NCBI RefSeq assembly: GCF_003852235.1
Contig: NZ_CP027732.1
Coordinates: forward strand, 2,170,001-2,234,000
Direction: 5' to 3'
Source of the DNA: Pseudomonas sp. R4-35-07
GTDB lineage: Bacteria; Pseudomonadota; Gammaproteobacteria; Pseudomonadales; Pseudomonadaceae
Length of the DNA stretch: 64,000 bases
Part shown: positions 17,241-26,511 of the stretch, one piece after another
Numbering within the stretch: the first letter of the stretch is position 1
Layout: each line of letters starts with the position of its first letter
Program-made: the position numbers and the translations under genes
The notes under the pieces: generated by a model
Databases searched by the model: none
The model's input: only the letters and a program-made list of their open reading frames with translations
Told to the model about the DNA's origin: nothing

Positions 17241-18086
17241 TTATTGAGGTTCCGCACACCTCATTACCGATGAGATCGCTTCGCGCCATTCCGGAAATAA
17301 TTCGATGGCCAGCGCCTGCATGATTTCTAGCGCAGACTGCGAGCGTCGACGTTTACTCGACGGGCGTGTATCTATTCGGTGGACCGGTAAGCCGAGGGAG
17401 GCGGCATTGAGATAGGCCACTCGGTCCGGGATTACGGTGTCTAGCACCGAGATATTGGTAGCCTCTGCGAAAGTCTCGCGCAGGCTTCGGATGATCATCC
17501 GGGTGTCCACTCGATTGACGTTTACCTGGTTCAGTAAGAGCCGTAAGGGCGGCGGGTCGATGCCCAGGTGGCGAAACGGCTCGAGCTCACTCAATAGCTT
17601 CAAGGTGCCACGGCGCATTTCGCGGGCAGCGAGCATTTCTGGCGTGATGGGAGAGAGGGCGAGATCGGAGGCCAGGATGGCCATCTCCAGCAGTACACTG
17701 CGTGCTCCCTGAGTATCGATCAAAAGCAGGTCATAATTGAGACACAACTCGTTGAGCAAATTGTGCAGGCGTAGTCGTCCGTCAGGGGCATGCAGCAACA
17801 AGGTGCTCAGTCGACCTTGATCGTCGTTGGAGAAAATCAGGTCGAGACCGACGACTGCAGTCCTAGATATTATTCGCTCAGGTATTGTTAGCTTGAGTGC
17901 AATGAGTTCGTACGCACCTGCATGAGCTTTTTGGCTCAATGAGTAATAACTGGATAGGGTGGGTTGGCTATCTAGATCCAACAGCAGAACGCGCAAGCCA
18001 GCATCGGCCAACAGACCACCGAGATTGGCCGCTACTGTCGTTTTACCTACCCCGCCCTTAGTGGAAACCACCGATATCACGTGCAT
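17241..18086 (-). CDS. parA: ParA-family partition ATPase (Soj-like)
   Basis: 281 aa. Deviant Walker A box KGGVGKTT begins at residue 10, followed by the Walker A' segment LLLDLDSQPTLSSYYS and the Walker B-like DLLLIDTQGARSVL. ATP-driven partition or maintenance of the excised ICE. The start at 18086 is preceded by AGGAGTGAGGGG, which overlaps the end of the AlpA gene; the 22-residue extension upstream is not supported. In pKLC102/PAPI-1-type elements the soj gene lies near one end of the island, as it does here. Confidence 0.93.
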   Translation of the reverse strand: MHVISVVSTKGGVGKTTVAANLGGLLADAGLRVLLLDLDSQPTLSSYYSLSQKAHAGAYELIALKLTIPERIISRTAVVGLDLIFSNDDQGRLSTLLLHAPDGRLRLHNLLNELCLNYDLLLIDTQGARSVLLEMAILASDLALSPITPEMLAAREMRRGTLKLLSELEPFRHLGIDPPPLRLLLNQVNVNRVDTRMIIRSLRETFAEATNISVLDTVIPDRVAYLNAASLGLPVHRIDTRPSSKRRRSQSALEIMQALAIELFPEWREAISSVMRCAEPQ

Positions 18087-18090
18087 CCCC

Positions 18091-18315
18091 TCACTCCTGT
18101 TGCGAAAGGCGTTCTGCAATCCAGTGCTCGATTTCCAGTGAGTCCCAGCCAACTGCGCGCAGTCCGATACGCTTCGCCCGCGGAAACTTGCCTTCCTTCA
18201 TCAGGTTGTAAATGTGCGCACGTTTGAAGCCGGTTTTTTGTTCAACCTCATCACGTCGCATGATGTGGCGTTGGGGTTGAGGTGCTTCAACTGAGGTGAC
18301 AGATTGGTTGGACAT
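18091..18315 (-). CDS. AlpA-family DNA-binding regulator
   Basis: 74 aa. Excisionase/MerR-like winged helix of the AlpA family: IMRRDEVEQKTGFKRAHIYNLMKEGKFPRAKRI followed by VGWDSLEIEHWIAERL. Such proteins activate integrase or excision genes of phage-like islands. Start 18315 is chosen because AGGAGTGACTAGC precedes it; an ATG 45 nt upstream has no ribosome binding site. It lies 4 bp before parA, so the two are one operon. Confidence 0.88.
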   Translation of the reverse strand: MSNQSVTSVEAPQPQRHIMRRDEVEQKTGFKRAHIYNLMKEGKFPRAKRIGLRAVGWDSLEIEHWIAERLSQQE

Positions 18316-18430
18316 GCTAGTCACTCCTGGCGCCGATTGGCGCGTGGTGGGAAGTGACATGGATTGAATCGCACAAGGCGGGATGAGTCATTGCATTGCA
18401 ATCAAGCCTATTGCAACGCAATTGACTGGA

Positions 18431-19180
18431 TCAGTTGTTTTTTTTGAGGCTACGATTGGCCACGGCAAACTTTTCATCCAGCGTGCGCTTGCTGAGGCCG
18501 GGCACATCTTTGTGACGAGCGACAATGGCATCAACGATGGCTGCTTGATTCGTGAATACCGAAAGAGGTTTTCCGGCGGGCGAATGGTCCAAGAGAAGGC
18601 TGACCAATGCCCCAATGATGTTGTGATAGGTCAGTTCGCTGCGCTCGCTGAGTTGACCATTCGTTTTGGCCAAGGCTTTGAGATCATCTCTCTCAAGTCC
18701 AATCGACTGGAGTTCTCCCAAGATTTCTTGAATGAGCTGCTGTTGCGCTTTGAACGCTCTCGATAACTCATCTCGATCTGCTTTCAACGAGAGAAAAGTT
18801 CCGAGGCTCACCTTTGCAGGTGCATCCTCACCGGACTCGAATAAAAAACTGGGCTTATGGTCGGGATAATGAATCTCCATCCAACGGCGTAAGTCTGAAT
18901 GGCGGATGGTAAGCTGATAGGGCTCTACATAGCTTCCCAAAGGAACAGAAATGCCGAGGCAACCATAAGGCAGTTCTCCATTTCGTAAAGCATCACCGAT
19001 CTTTTCTACGGCTGCCTGAAGACTTGGCCATCGACAAAACAGCTGAGGCAGGTTATTTGGCTGCAGCCAAGCGGCTTTCAATATTTCAGACTCATGATGA
19101 ATAAGATTACACCAGCGCAGAGCCGCTTCTATGGGCCTATAGAAGAGCTTGGTTTGCGGATTAGAAAAGTTAGTAGGCAT
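18431..19180 (-). CDS. Conserved ICE-end hypothetical protein
   Basis: 249 aa soluble protein, the outermost gene seen at this end of the ICE. The N-terminal part (FYRPIEAALRWCNLIHHESEIL) and the C-terminal GALVSLLLDHSPAGKP, QAAIVDAIVARHKDVPGLSKRTLDEKFA resemble a small helical DNA-binding or regulatory protein, with a coiled-coil segment near residues 130-165. I do not recognise a named family. GGAGG lies 11 nt before the ATG. Its position before alpA-parA suggests it is first in that operon. Confidence 0.72.
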   Translation of the reverse strand: MPTNFSNPQTKLFYRPIEAALRWCNLIHHESEILKAAWLQPNNLPQLFCRWPSLQAAVEKIGDALRNGELPYGCLGISVPLGSYVEPYQLTIRHSDLRRWMEIHYPDHKPSFLFESGEDAPAKVSLGTFLSLKADRDELSRAFKAQQQLIQEILGELQSIGLERDDLKALAKTNGQLSERSELTYHNIIGALVSLLLDHSPAGKPLSVFTNQAAIVDAIVARHKDVPGLSKRTLDEKFAVANRSLKKNN

Positions 19181-19497
19181 CTACTGGTAGACCTCCATTT
19201 CTGGATGGATGGGCCTCCCGTAGTACCTTCTTACATCGCGAACCTGCTAATAGCTGATTTGCAGCGACGGATTCACTCAAGTTGACTCGGTGAGGTCATT
19301 CCATTTGACTGATTATATTGCCGGCGCAGTTTTTATATCCCGATTTGAAAGTATAAGTTAGTTGGAACAGTTGCAGCGAGGATGTCTTATGCGCTACACC
19401 TCGGCCGATATCTAAGGGCACCGACCGGTAGCAACTGTTATTACATGCTCTACAGGGGGGTGGCGCATCCTGTGCTTGCATCGAGAAGGTTATTAAT
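19181..19497. other. Gene-free junction between the ICE and the chromosome
   Basis: No gene is visible. The minus-strand ICE genes end on the left and chromosomal metabolism begins on the right, so the attachment site probably lies here or very near. No tRNA or tRNA 3' end is recognisable. A 9-bp inverted repeat, AACAGTTGC (19366-19374) and GCAACTGTT (19431-19439), flanks a smaller hairpin (CGAGG 19377-19381 / CCTCG 19399-19403). This part is distinctly more AT-rich than either side. Confidence 0.4.
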
Positions 19498-20061
19498 TCA
19501 TAGCATGCGGCGCAACACATTGTTACGAGGGTCGCGGTCGAAGAGTCGGTGCTTGAGCGCACCCGCGATATGCAGCACGATCAACACCAGCAAGGTATAG
19601 GCCAGTACCTTGTGTAGCCATTGGAACACGACAAACCAATCGTCATTCTTTGTCAGCAGCTCCGGCAGGTTCACACCGAAAAAGAATACCCCGTCGCTCA
19701 TGGTGTAGGTGCTTGACATCGAGTACCCCATCAACGGGACGGCCACGATCAGCACGTACATGGAGCGTTGTACAAACCGTGAGAGGAAACGCTCATGCGC
19801 CGCCAGTGTTTGCGGTGGCTGCGGAAGGGCGGGGGTGCGAACACGCAAGGCGATCTGTACTAACACCAGCAGAAACGCCAGCACGCCGAACGATTTGTGC
19901 CACGGGTAGTAGAGCGTGTATTTACTCACGACTTCATCATCGAGCCCGGTCATGTGCCAGCCGGCCCAGAGCAGCCCGGCTATGACGACGGCACGCACCC
20001 AGTGCAGGATGCGCAGGGACACGGGATACCGATCGATTGCCGTTTGTGTTTGGTTGTTCAT
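19498..20061 (-). CDS. Cytochrome b561 family protein
   Basis: 187 aa, four membrane helices. Di-haem b-type cytochrome of the prokaryotic cytochrome b561 family; candidate haem-ligand histidines are in RILHWVRAVV, YYPWHKSFG and the final pair QWLHKVLAYTL and VLHIAGALKH. It can pass electrons between quinone and a periplasmic or soluble partner. Start 20061 is preceded by GAAGAGA. It is the third gene after the aminotransferase and aldehyde dehydrogenase, 98 bp downstream, which is unusual company for this family. Confidence 0.9.
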   Translation of the reverse strand: MNNQTQTAIDRYPVSLRILHWVRAVVIAGLLWAGWHMTGLDDEVVSKYTLYYPWHKSFGVLAFLLVLVQIALRVRTPALPQPPQTLAAHERFLSRFVQRSMYVLIVAVPLMGYSMSSTYTMSDGVFFFGVNLPELLTKNDDWFVVFQWLHKVLAYTLLVLIVLHIAGALKHRLFDRDPRNNVLRRML

Positions 20062-20159
20062 CGCAGTCTCTTCATTGATCATCAAGGCGTTGAAAACGCA
20101 CGATTGAATGCCACCCTCCGCGGCCATGGCCGCGAGGATGGCAAGTGCAGTGACTGCTC

Positions 20160-21656
20160 TCAGGCAGGCAGCAGCACGGTGATCACTTTCTCCTCGGTGT
20201 AGACCAGCGCGCCGCTCAGCCCGCCTTCGCGGCCGATGCCGCTGGCCTTGACGCCGCCCCACGGCAGGTTGGCGTCCAGCGGGCTCCAGCAGTTGACGCC
20301 GATGGCGCCGACCTTTACCGCTGCGGCCACGCGGTGCGCGCGCGCTAGGTCGGTGGTCCACACCGTGGCGGCCAGGCCGTAGGCGGAGTCGTTAGCCAGT
20401 GCCACGGCTTCTTCTTCGCTGTCGAAGGTGATCACCGTGCCGACAGGGCCGAAGATCTCGTCCTGGGCGATCGTCATGTCATTGCGGGCATTGGCGAAAA
20501 TCGTTGGGCGTACGAACCAGCCCTGGTTAGGGGTGGATACGCCGCCGGCCAGCAGCGAGGCGCCTTGGTCGATACCGAGCTGGATGTAACGGTTGACGCG
20601 ATCAAATTGCGCTTTCTTGGCCACCGGCCCCATCTGCACGTCAGGCTGGCGAGGATCGCCGACCTTGACCGCGCGCGCGGCGTCGGCCAGTGCACCAGCG
20701 AATCTCTCGGCGAGGCTGCGCTGGACCAGGATGCGCGAGCCGGCTGCACAGATCTGCCCCTGGTTGGCGAACAGGCCCAGGGTGCAGCCGAACAGCGCCT
20801 CATCGAAAGGCGCATCGTCGAACACGATCTGCGGGCTTTTGCCGCCCAGTTCGAGTGCCACACGCTTGAACAGCACACCCGCGGTGCGCTGGATCTCACG
20901 CCCAGCCTCGGGGCTGCCGGTGAAACTGATCTTGGCCACATGCGGGTGTTCGCATAAGGCGCGGCCTACCTGGGCACCGTAACCGGTGACTACGTTAATC
21001 ACGCCGTCAGGAAATCCCGCTTCCTGCGCCAGCGCCGCCAGATGCAGGGCCGATTGCGGGGTTTCTTCCGAAGGTTTGATAACCACGGTGCAGCCCGCCG
21101 ACAGCAATGCGGCGAGCTTCCACACGGTGATCATCAGCGGTGAGTTCCACGGCACGATGGCGCCCACGACTCCCACTGGCTCGCGTACGGTGTACGAGAG
21201 GGTCTTGCGACCGAAGTAGCCGCCGGTGGGAATGGTGCGTCCTTCAAGCTGGTTGGCCCAGCCGGCGGCGGCGCGCAGGTTGGCGATAGCGTTGGGCAGG
21301 TCCATCCGGCGCGGTTCGAGCGGTGAACGGCCGATGGCGTCGGCGTCCATGTCGGCCAGTGATTCGCTGTCGCGCTCCACCAGGTCAGCGAGTTTCGATA
21401 ACAGCCGGCCGCGCTGGGCGCCGTCAAGCCGGCTCCAGGCGCCACCTTCCAGCTGGGCGCGCGCCGCTGTCACGGCCCGGTCCACATCCTCGGCGGTGCC
21501 GCTTGCGCAACTGCCGTACACCTGTTCGGTCACGGGATTGATAAGGGGGATGCGCGCGCCGTCGCTGGCTTCGAAGGGCGCGCCCTGGATAAAGTGGTTC
21601 AGGTGCTGAGTCATGTGGATGTCCATGCGTGATTGTTCGGAGGTGACACGCCTCAT
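20160..21656 (-). CDS. NAD(P)-dependent aldehyde dehydrogenase
   Basis: 498 aa ALDH superfamily enzyme that oxidises an aldehyde to an acid. Catalytic Cys is in FANQGQICAAGSRI and the general-base Glu in VALELGGKSPQ; IVPWNSPL and FTGSPEAG are the cofactor-binding segments. The ATG at 21656 overlaps the aminotransferase stop by ATGA; later starts at MDIH or MTQH are possible because none has a strong ribosome binding site. With the aminotransferase it would convert an omega-amino compound to its acid by way of a semialdehyde. Confidence 0.92.
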   Translation of the reverse strand: MRRVTSEQSRMDIHMTQHLNHFIQGAPFEASDGARIPLINPVTEQVYGSCASGTAEDVDRAVTAARAQLEGGAWSRLDGAQRGRLLSKLADLVERDSESLADMDADAIGRSPLEPRRMDLPNAIANLRAAAGWANQLEGRTIPTGGYFGRKTLSYTVREPVGVVGAIVPWNSPLMITVWKLAALLSAGCTVVIKPSEETPQSALHLAALAQEAGFPDGVINVVTGYGAQVGRALCEHPHVAKISFTGSPEAGREIQRTAGVLFKRVALELGGKSPQIVFDDAPFDEALFGCTLGLFANQGQICAAGSRILVQRSLAERFAGALADAARAVKVGDPRQPDVQMGPVAKKAQFDRVNRYIQLGIDQGASLLAGGVSTPNQGWFVRPTIFANARNDMTIAQDEIFGPVGTVITFDSEEEAVALANDSAYGLAATVWTTDLARAHRVAAAVKVGAIGVNCWSPLDANLPWGGVKASGIGREGGLSGALVYTEEKVITVLLPA

Positions 21657-23029
21657 GCCTTGAGGGAAGCCAGCGCATCACCAAAGATGTCCAATGCCTT
21701 GAAGAACAGCGAGCGTGTGATCGTCAGCGAGGGCATCACACGCATCACGTTGCTGTAGCGCCCGCAAGGGATCATCAGTACGCCATGGTTCATCAGGTAG
21801 CCCATGAGTTGGCCAATCTTGGCGCCCTCGAGCGGTGTCTTGGTGGCGGCGTCTTCCACCAGCTCGATACCGATCATCAAACCGCGGCCGCGGACTTCGC
21901 CAACGAACGGGCTGTTGAACCCACGGATACGTTCCTGCGCTTCCAGCCCCAGGGTGTGGGCGCGATCGAGCAGACCGAGTTCCGGGTCCTGCAAGATACT
22001 GATATTGGTCAACGCCACGGCCGCAGACAACGAGTTGGCGGCGAAGGTATTAGGCATCGAGCCGTCGGGAATCTGGGCGGCGAGGTCCGAACGCATGATC
22101 AACCCGGCCATTGGCAAGTCGCTGCCAATGCCCTTGCCGAAGGTCAGCATGTCGGGTTTCACACCGGAGTGTTCGACCGCCCACATCTTGCCGGTGCGGC
22201 CCGCACCGGACTGTACTTCGTCAACGATCAGCAACGCGCCGGCGCGGTCGCAGGCCTTGCGCAACAGTTGCAGGAACTCGGGGGAGGGCGGCACGTAGCC
22301 GCCTTCGCCCTGCACCGGTTCCACAATCACCGCGGCCACGTCATCGGCGGCGGTGTAAGGACTGTTCAGCAGGTAGTCCACATAGTCGCCAGCAATTTGC
22401 TCGGCACTTTTTTGCCTGGTGTCGAAGGGAAAGCGGTAGGCGTATGGGTAGGGCGCGTGAATCACGCCGCCCATCATCGGGCCGTAGCCCTTGCGGTAGG
22501 CTGTGCCGGTGGTCAGGGCGCCGGAGGCGTTCCACACGCCGTGGTAGCCGCCGTGGAAGGCGAGGATCTGGTGGCGCCCGGTAATGCGTTTGGCGAACTT
22601 GATCGCAGCTTCCAGCGCATCGCTGCCGCTTTGCGTGAAGAACGTGATGCAGTCGCCGCGCAGGCCGTCGGGCGCGATCTCGGACATCTTGGCGGCCAGT
22701 TCGGTGCGGCGGGTGCTGTTGATTTCCAGGGCATGCATCAGCACTTCGGACTGTTCGCGGATGGCTTGCACGACTTTCGGGTGGCAACGACCGACGCTGC
22801 TGACGCCTACGCCCGCAGACAGGTCGATGAAGGTGTTGCCGTCGGGATCCTTGAAGGTCGCGCCGAACGCGCGGTCCATGGCGATAGGCATGCGGCCGCC
22901 GCCACGCGCCATTGATTCGGTGCTCGCCGACAACGCCAGGGCCTCGCGGGTCAGGGGGCCGGGCAGGGTGCTGGAAATAATTCGCGGGGCATCCGCGAAG
23001 TGCAGGGATTCTAGTTTGGACTCGATCAT
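21653..23029 (-). CDS. Class III PLP-dependent aminotransferase
   Basis: 458 aa GabT/omega-transaminase family enzyme (fold type I). The PLP lysine is in LTFGKGIGSDLP, preceded by LLIVDEVQSGAGRTGKMWA; FHGGYHGVWNASGAL and FFTQSGSDALEAAIKFA bind the cofactor phosphate. It moves an amino group from an omega-amine or omega-amino acid to a keto acid, giving the aldehyde for the next enzyme. First gene of a three-gene operon divergent from the AraC gene. The substrate cannot be told from sequence. Confidence 0.93.
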   Translation of the reverse strand: MIESKLESLHFADAPRIISSTLPGPLTREALALSASTESMARGGGRMPIAMDRAFGATFKDPDGNTFIDLSAGVGVSSVGRCHPKVVQAIREQSEVLMHALEINSTRRTELAAKMSEIAPDGLRGDCITFFTQSGSDALEAAIKFAKRITGRHQILAFHGGYHGVWNASGALTTGTAYRKGYGPMMGGVIHAPYPYAYRFPFDTRQKSAEQIAGDYVDYLLNSPYTAADDVAAVIVEPVQGEGGYVPPSPEFLQLLRKACDRAGALLIVDEVQSGAGRTGKMWAVEHSGVKPDMLTFGKGIGSDLPMAGLIMRSDLAAQIPDGSMPNTFAANSLSAAVALTNISILQDPELGLLDRAHTLGLEAQERIRGFNSPFVGEVRGRGLMIGIELVEDAATKTPLEGAKIGQLMGYLMNHGVLMIPCGRYSNVMRVMPSLTITRSLFFKALDIFGDALASLKA

Positions 23030-23088
23030 GACGCACTCTCTGGGGTAGCGGTTTCAGTGTGTGGATCATTCTCATGGAGTGTCCTTGA

Positions 23089-23122
23089 CCGTTAGCCCGA
23101 ATCGGCAAATAGATGAATCGGC
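23089..23122. promoter_or_regulatory. Candidate regulator site in the aminotransferase-araC divergent region
   Basis: CCGTTAGCCCGAATCGG at 23089-23105 matches 15 of 17 bases of a motif in the 28-kb permease/efflux intergenic region. A second partial copy, GAATCGGC, follows 16 bp later (23099-23106 and 23115-23122), making a direct repeat of the kind AraC proteins bind. It lies between the divergent operon and the AraC start. Confidence 0.5.
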
Positions 23123-23241
23123 CGTCCGCAGTTTTCGACAAAGGGGATTTGAGAAGAAATTTCGCGGGATTTGAACTTTGTGCGAATATCGCAAAGGAAT
23201 GCGAACTAAAAACAAAAATTGGCAGAGGCTTTTCGCACATC

Positions 23242-24204
23242 ATGAGAAACCACCACATAAGCCATTTTCGTGATATCCATGCCCATGCGGCCACCGTTCA
23301 GGAGTGGAACCAGGATTACAGCCAGTTAACCGCCGGTCTGGCCGAAAGTTCGCTGATGCAGCTGACCACTGCGCGTTGCCACGTTTTCCGCGAGCAGATC
23401 AACCAGCGGGTGGTGCAGCGCGGTGTGGCGCCGCGCGGCAAGATGTGCTTCGCCGTGCCGATCAGCGTGCCGGGTTCGACGCGCATGCAGGGGCGCGAAG
23501 TGGATGACAGCAGCCTGTTCTTTCTGCAGGGGGGCGAGGAGTTCATGTTCCATATGCCGATGGGCATGGAGCTGCTGTCCATCACTTTCGAACGCGATTG
23601 GTTCGAACAGGCGCTGGCGCAGACGGCGTCGGCCAGTGAGATCACTCGGTTGCTGCGCCAGCCAGTGATCCGAGTGTCCGCCCAGCGCTTCACCCAGGCT
23701 CGGCTTCGATTGCTCGCGATGCTTTCCCTGGCTGAGATCGATGACGAACTCGACAGCGTGCGCGAGCAGGGGCTGGAACGGGCCTTGCTCGGTGAGTTGT
23801 TGCAATTGCTTACCGACCCGGCCTGTGACAAGCAGCAACGCAGTCCGAGTTCCACGCGCAGCTTCATTGTCGAGAAATGCCACCGGCTGACGACTGCCGA
23901 AATGATCAACGTGCCCAGCGTTAACGAGTTGTGCCAACGCCTGCAGGTAAGTCGGCGCACCGTGCAAAACAGTTTCCGCTCGGTAGCCGAGACCACGCCG
24001 CTGAACTACTTGCGCTCGGTCCGGCTCAACGGTGTGCGCCGCACCCTGATGTGTACCCTCGCGTCCCACCTTTCGATTGGTGATGTCGCCGCTCAATGGG
24101 GTTTCTACCACCTCAGCCATTTTGCCGAAGAGTACCAGACGCTGTTTGCAGAGTTGCCGTCCCACACTCCTCGCGCTGCCATCCCCGTCTGCGCGCGCGC
24201 CTGA
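23242..24204 (+). CDS. AraC-family transcriptional regulator
   Basis: 320 aa. The C-terminal ~100 residues hold the double helix-turn-helix of AraC proteins: VNELCQRLQVSRRTVQNSFRSV and SIGDVAAQWGFYHLSHFAEEYQTLFAELPS. The N-terminal domain is the kind that detects an amine or other effector; it is clearly similar to the AraC protein at 42.3 kb (both have VQEWNQDYSQL / IQGWQQVYDQL and RVVQ followed by G). Start at 23242 is chosen by alignment to that paralogue; an upstream ATG at 23113 would add 43 residues. Probably controls the divergent operon. Confidence 0.88.
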   Translation: MRNHHISHFRDIHAHAATVQEWNQDYSQLTAGLAESSLMQLTTARCHVFREQINQRVVQRGVAPRGKMCFAVPISVPGSTRMQGREVDDSSLFFLQGGEEFMFHMPMGMELLSITFERDWFEQALAQTASASEITRLLRQPVIRVSAQRFTQARLRLLAMLSLAEIDDELDSVREQGLERALLGELLQLLTDPACDKQQRSPSSTRSFIVEKCHRLTTAEMINVPSVNELCQRLQVSRRTVQNSFRSVAETTPLNYLRSVRLNGVRRTLMCTLASHLSIGDVAAQWGFYHLSHFAEEYQTLFAELPSHTPRAAIPVCARA

Positions 24205-24270
24205 ACACCAGCGCGGCGGTGGAGCTGAGCGTACGCCTGGCCGCGCAGTGCGGTCGATGCCCGCTACGTT

Positions 24271-26409
24271 CTAGGCGCGGAACTGGTCCATCAGTTTCAT
24301 TTGCTGGTTGGCCCGTTCGTTGAGCTGACTGCTGATCTGCGCCGACTCGGCGGCCTGTTCAGTCAGTGTCTCGGTCACGCCGCGGATGGTCGAGACGTTG
24401 CGATTGACCTCCTCGGCCACCGCGCTCTGCTCTTCCGCCGCGCTTGCAATCTGCAGGTTCATGTCATTGATGACCGTAACCGCGTTGCTGATTTTACCGA
24501 GCGCCTCCACGGCCTGATGGATCTGGCTGGCGTTGCTCTGGGCTTGAGTCTGGCTTGAGTGCATGGTTGCCACTACGCCACGCGTACTGGTCTGGATACG
24601 CTCAATCACCAAACGGATTTCCTCTACCGAATCCTGAGTTCGCTTGGCAAGGTTGCGTACTTCGTCGGCAACCACCGCAAAACCCCGGCCGCTTTCCCCG
24701 GCCCGTGCGGCCTCGATCGCGGCGTTGAGGGCGAGCAGATTGGTCTGTTCGGCGATGCTACGGATCACTTCCAGCACCGAGCCGATCTGTTCGCTGTTGA
24801 TCGCCAGAGCTTCGACTTCAGTTACGGCCTTGCTGACATCACTGGCCAGCGCGTTGATGTCACGGGTGCTTCGCTCAATGATGGTTATGCCTTCTTTGGA
24901 CGCCTGGTCTGCGCCCCGGGCCGCCAGGGCTGCGTTTGACGCGCTGTTGGCGACTTCGTGCGCAGTAGCGCTCATTTCGTGGGAAGCGGTTGCCAATTGA
25001 TCAATCTCGCGAAATTGTACCTGCATCCCTTCGCTGGTCTGGCGCGCGATTTCCGAAGACTGGTCGGCGGTGCCGCGCGCTGCGGTGATGCTCTGCTTGA
25101 GCTGCGCGATGGTGGGTTGCAGTTTGTCGAGAAACCGGTTGAACCAGTTCACCAGTTCGCCCAGTTCATCTTTCTTGCGGTAATCCAACCGCTGGGTCAG
25201 GTCGCCGTCGCCGCTGGCAATCGCCTTGAGCATTCGAGCGACACTGTTGATGGGGCGTGTCACACCGGAGGCGGTGAACCAGATTAGTAGCAGGCCCAAC
25301 AACCCTGCGCCGATGGCGACCAGCAGCGACTCCAGTATGTCGCGGGTTTGCGTCTGGTCAAGCAAGGCCTGAAGCTTCATTGAGTCCGCCAGCAGGACGC
25401 CCTTCGGCAGGTCGATAGCCACTCCCCACGCCGCCGCTTCGGGCATTGGCGCAACGGGGTAGACAGCGCGAATCAGGTCATCACGTGCCAGCACTACCGG
25501 CTTTTGTTGTTTCAATGCGGTGAGCACTGCTTTGCCATCCTCTGCCGAAGGAACGCTGATGTTTTTTCCGATCTGACTCGCGTCCGCGCTGTAAGCGGCA
25601 AGTACACCACTGTCGGAAACAATCAGCATGCGCCCTGAACCGTTGAACAGCGTACGCTGAGCATCGCTGGCGGCAGCTTGCAGAGCGCCGAGCGCGAGAT
25701 CGACCCCAAGGGTGCCGACGACCTTGCCATCGGCGATCAGGGGCATCGACAGCGTGGTCATCAGTTGAACCTGTCCGGCCTGGGTGTCGGCATAAGGGGC
25801 CATCAGGCAAGTGCTTCGGGTATCTCGTGGGCAGGTGTACCAACTGTTATAAGGCGTGCCGCTGATGCTCAGTTCGGTTTTCTGCAAGTCGCTTTCAGGG
25901 ATCAGGATATTCATCGCTTCGCCTGCGCCGCGATTCCAGGCGCTGGCAAACCGTCCATCTTCGTTGGAGGCGCGTGCGGCGTCGTTGGCGAACTCACGGT
26001 CTTTTCCATCCAGCGCATCAGGTTCGTAAACCAGCCAAAGCCCTAGAACCTGCGGATTGCGTTCGAACGTCGTCTTGAGCGCCAGGTTAAGTTCCTCACG
26101 CAATGTAGCGGCCGCCAACCCCCGCTGGGCGGCCATGGTGCGTAAGTTGGCCGCCTGGTCGGAAAAAGCGCTGATGATCTGCAGGCTATTGCCGAAGACT
26201 CTTTGCAGGTTCGTTGCCTGCTCCGCGGCCCTGGCCAGCAGCAGGGTTTCGCCGCTTTCGGTCAGCATCCTGCTGCTCGAGGTGCTGATCAACCGGTTGT
26301 TCTGGTTACCCTGATAGAGGTTCATGCCGACGATCAGGCCGATCACGCCAAGCAGGCACAAACCGGACAAGAGGACGATTTTCAAGCGGATGGAAAGGGC
26401 GTCGAGCAT
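24271..26409 (-). CDS. Methyl-accepting chemotaxis protein
   Basis: 712 aa membrane chemoreceptor. TM1 is at about residues 11-32, a large periplasmic dCache-type sensor runs to about 355, TM2 at about 360-385, then HAMP (about 385-440) and a long cytoplasmic signalling hairpin with the conserved [24 protein letters not shown]. No CheR-tethering pentapeptide is seen at the C-terminus. dCache receptors often bind amino acids, amines or carboxylates, which fits the neighbouring transport and catabolic genes. Convergent with the AraC gene. Confidence 0.94.
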   Translation of the reverse strand: MLDALSIRLKIVLLSGLCLLGVIGLIVGMNLYQGNQNNRLISTSSSRMLTESGETLLLARAAEQATNLQRVFGNSLQIISAFSDQAANLRTMAAQRGLAAATLREELNLALKTTFERNPQVLGLWLVYEPDALDGKDREFANDAARASNEDGRFASAWNRGAGEAMNILIPESDLQKTELSISGTPYNSWYTCPRDTRSTCLMAPYADTQAGQVQLMTTLSMPLIADGKVVGTLGVDLALGALQAAASDAQRTLFNGSGRMLIVSDSGVLAAYSADASQIGKNISVPSAEDGKAVLTALKQQKPVVLARDDLIRAVYPVAPMPEAAAWGVAIDLPKGVLLADSMKLQALLDQTQTRDILESLLVAIGAGLLGLLLIWFTASGVTRPINSVARMLKAIASGDGDLTQRLDYRKKDELGELVNWFNRFLDKLQPTIAQLKQSITAARGTADQSSEIARQTSEGMQVQFREIDQLATASHEMSATAHEVANSASNAALAARGADQASKEGITIIERSTRDINALASDVSKAVTEVEALAINSEQIGSVLEVIRSIAEQTNLLALNAAIEAARAGESGRGFAVVADEVRNLAKRTQDSVEEIRLVIERIQTSTRGVVATMHSSQTQAQSNASQIHQAVEALGKISNAVTVINDMNLQIASAAEEQSAVAEEVNRNVSTIRGVTETLTEQAAESAQISSQLNERANQQMKLMDQFRA

Positions 26410-26511
26410 TTGGCTATCTCACAGGTGAACAGCGTGTTGATCGATCATCGGTTGGTTTGGGACCACCGACTTTTTATTGGATGTGTCACTACATCGGCTG
26501 CTGTCACCTAT

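Noticed and set aside
19181..19497. A tRNA gene or tRNA end as ICE target
   Set aside because: No acceptor stem, T-loop sequence or CCA end could be found.
21785..22915. A 376-codon plus-strand frame opposite the aminotransferase gene
   Set aside because: Repetitive His/Val/Gly composition and no family; the aminotransferase on the other strand has all its motifs.
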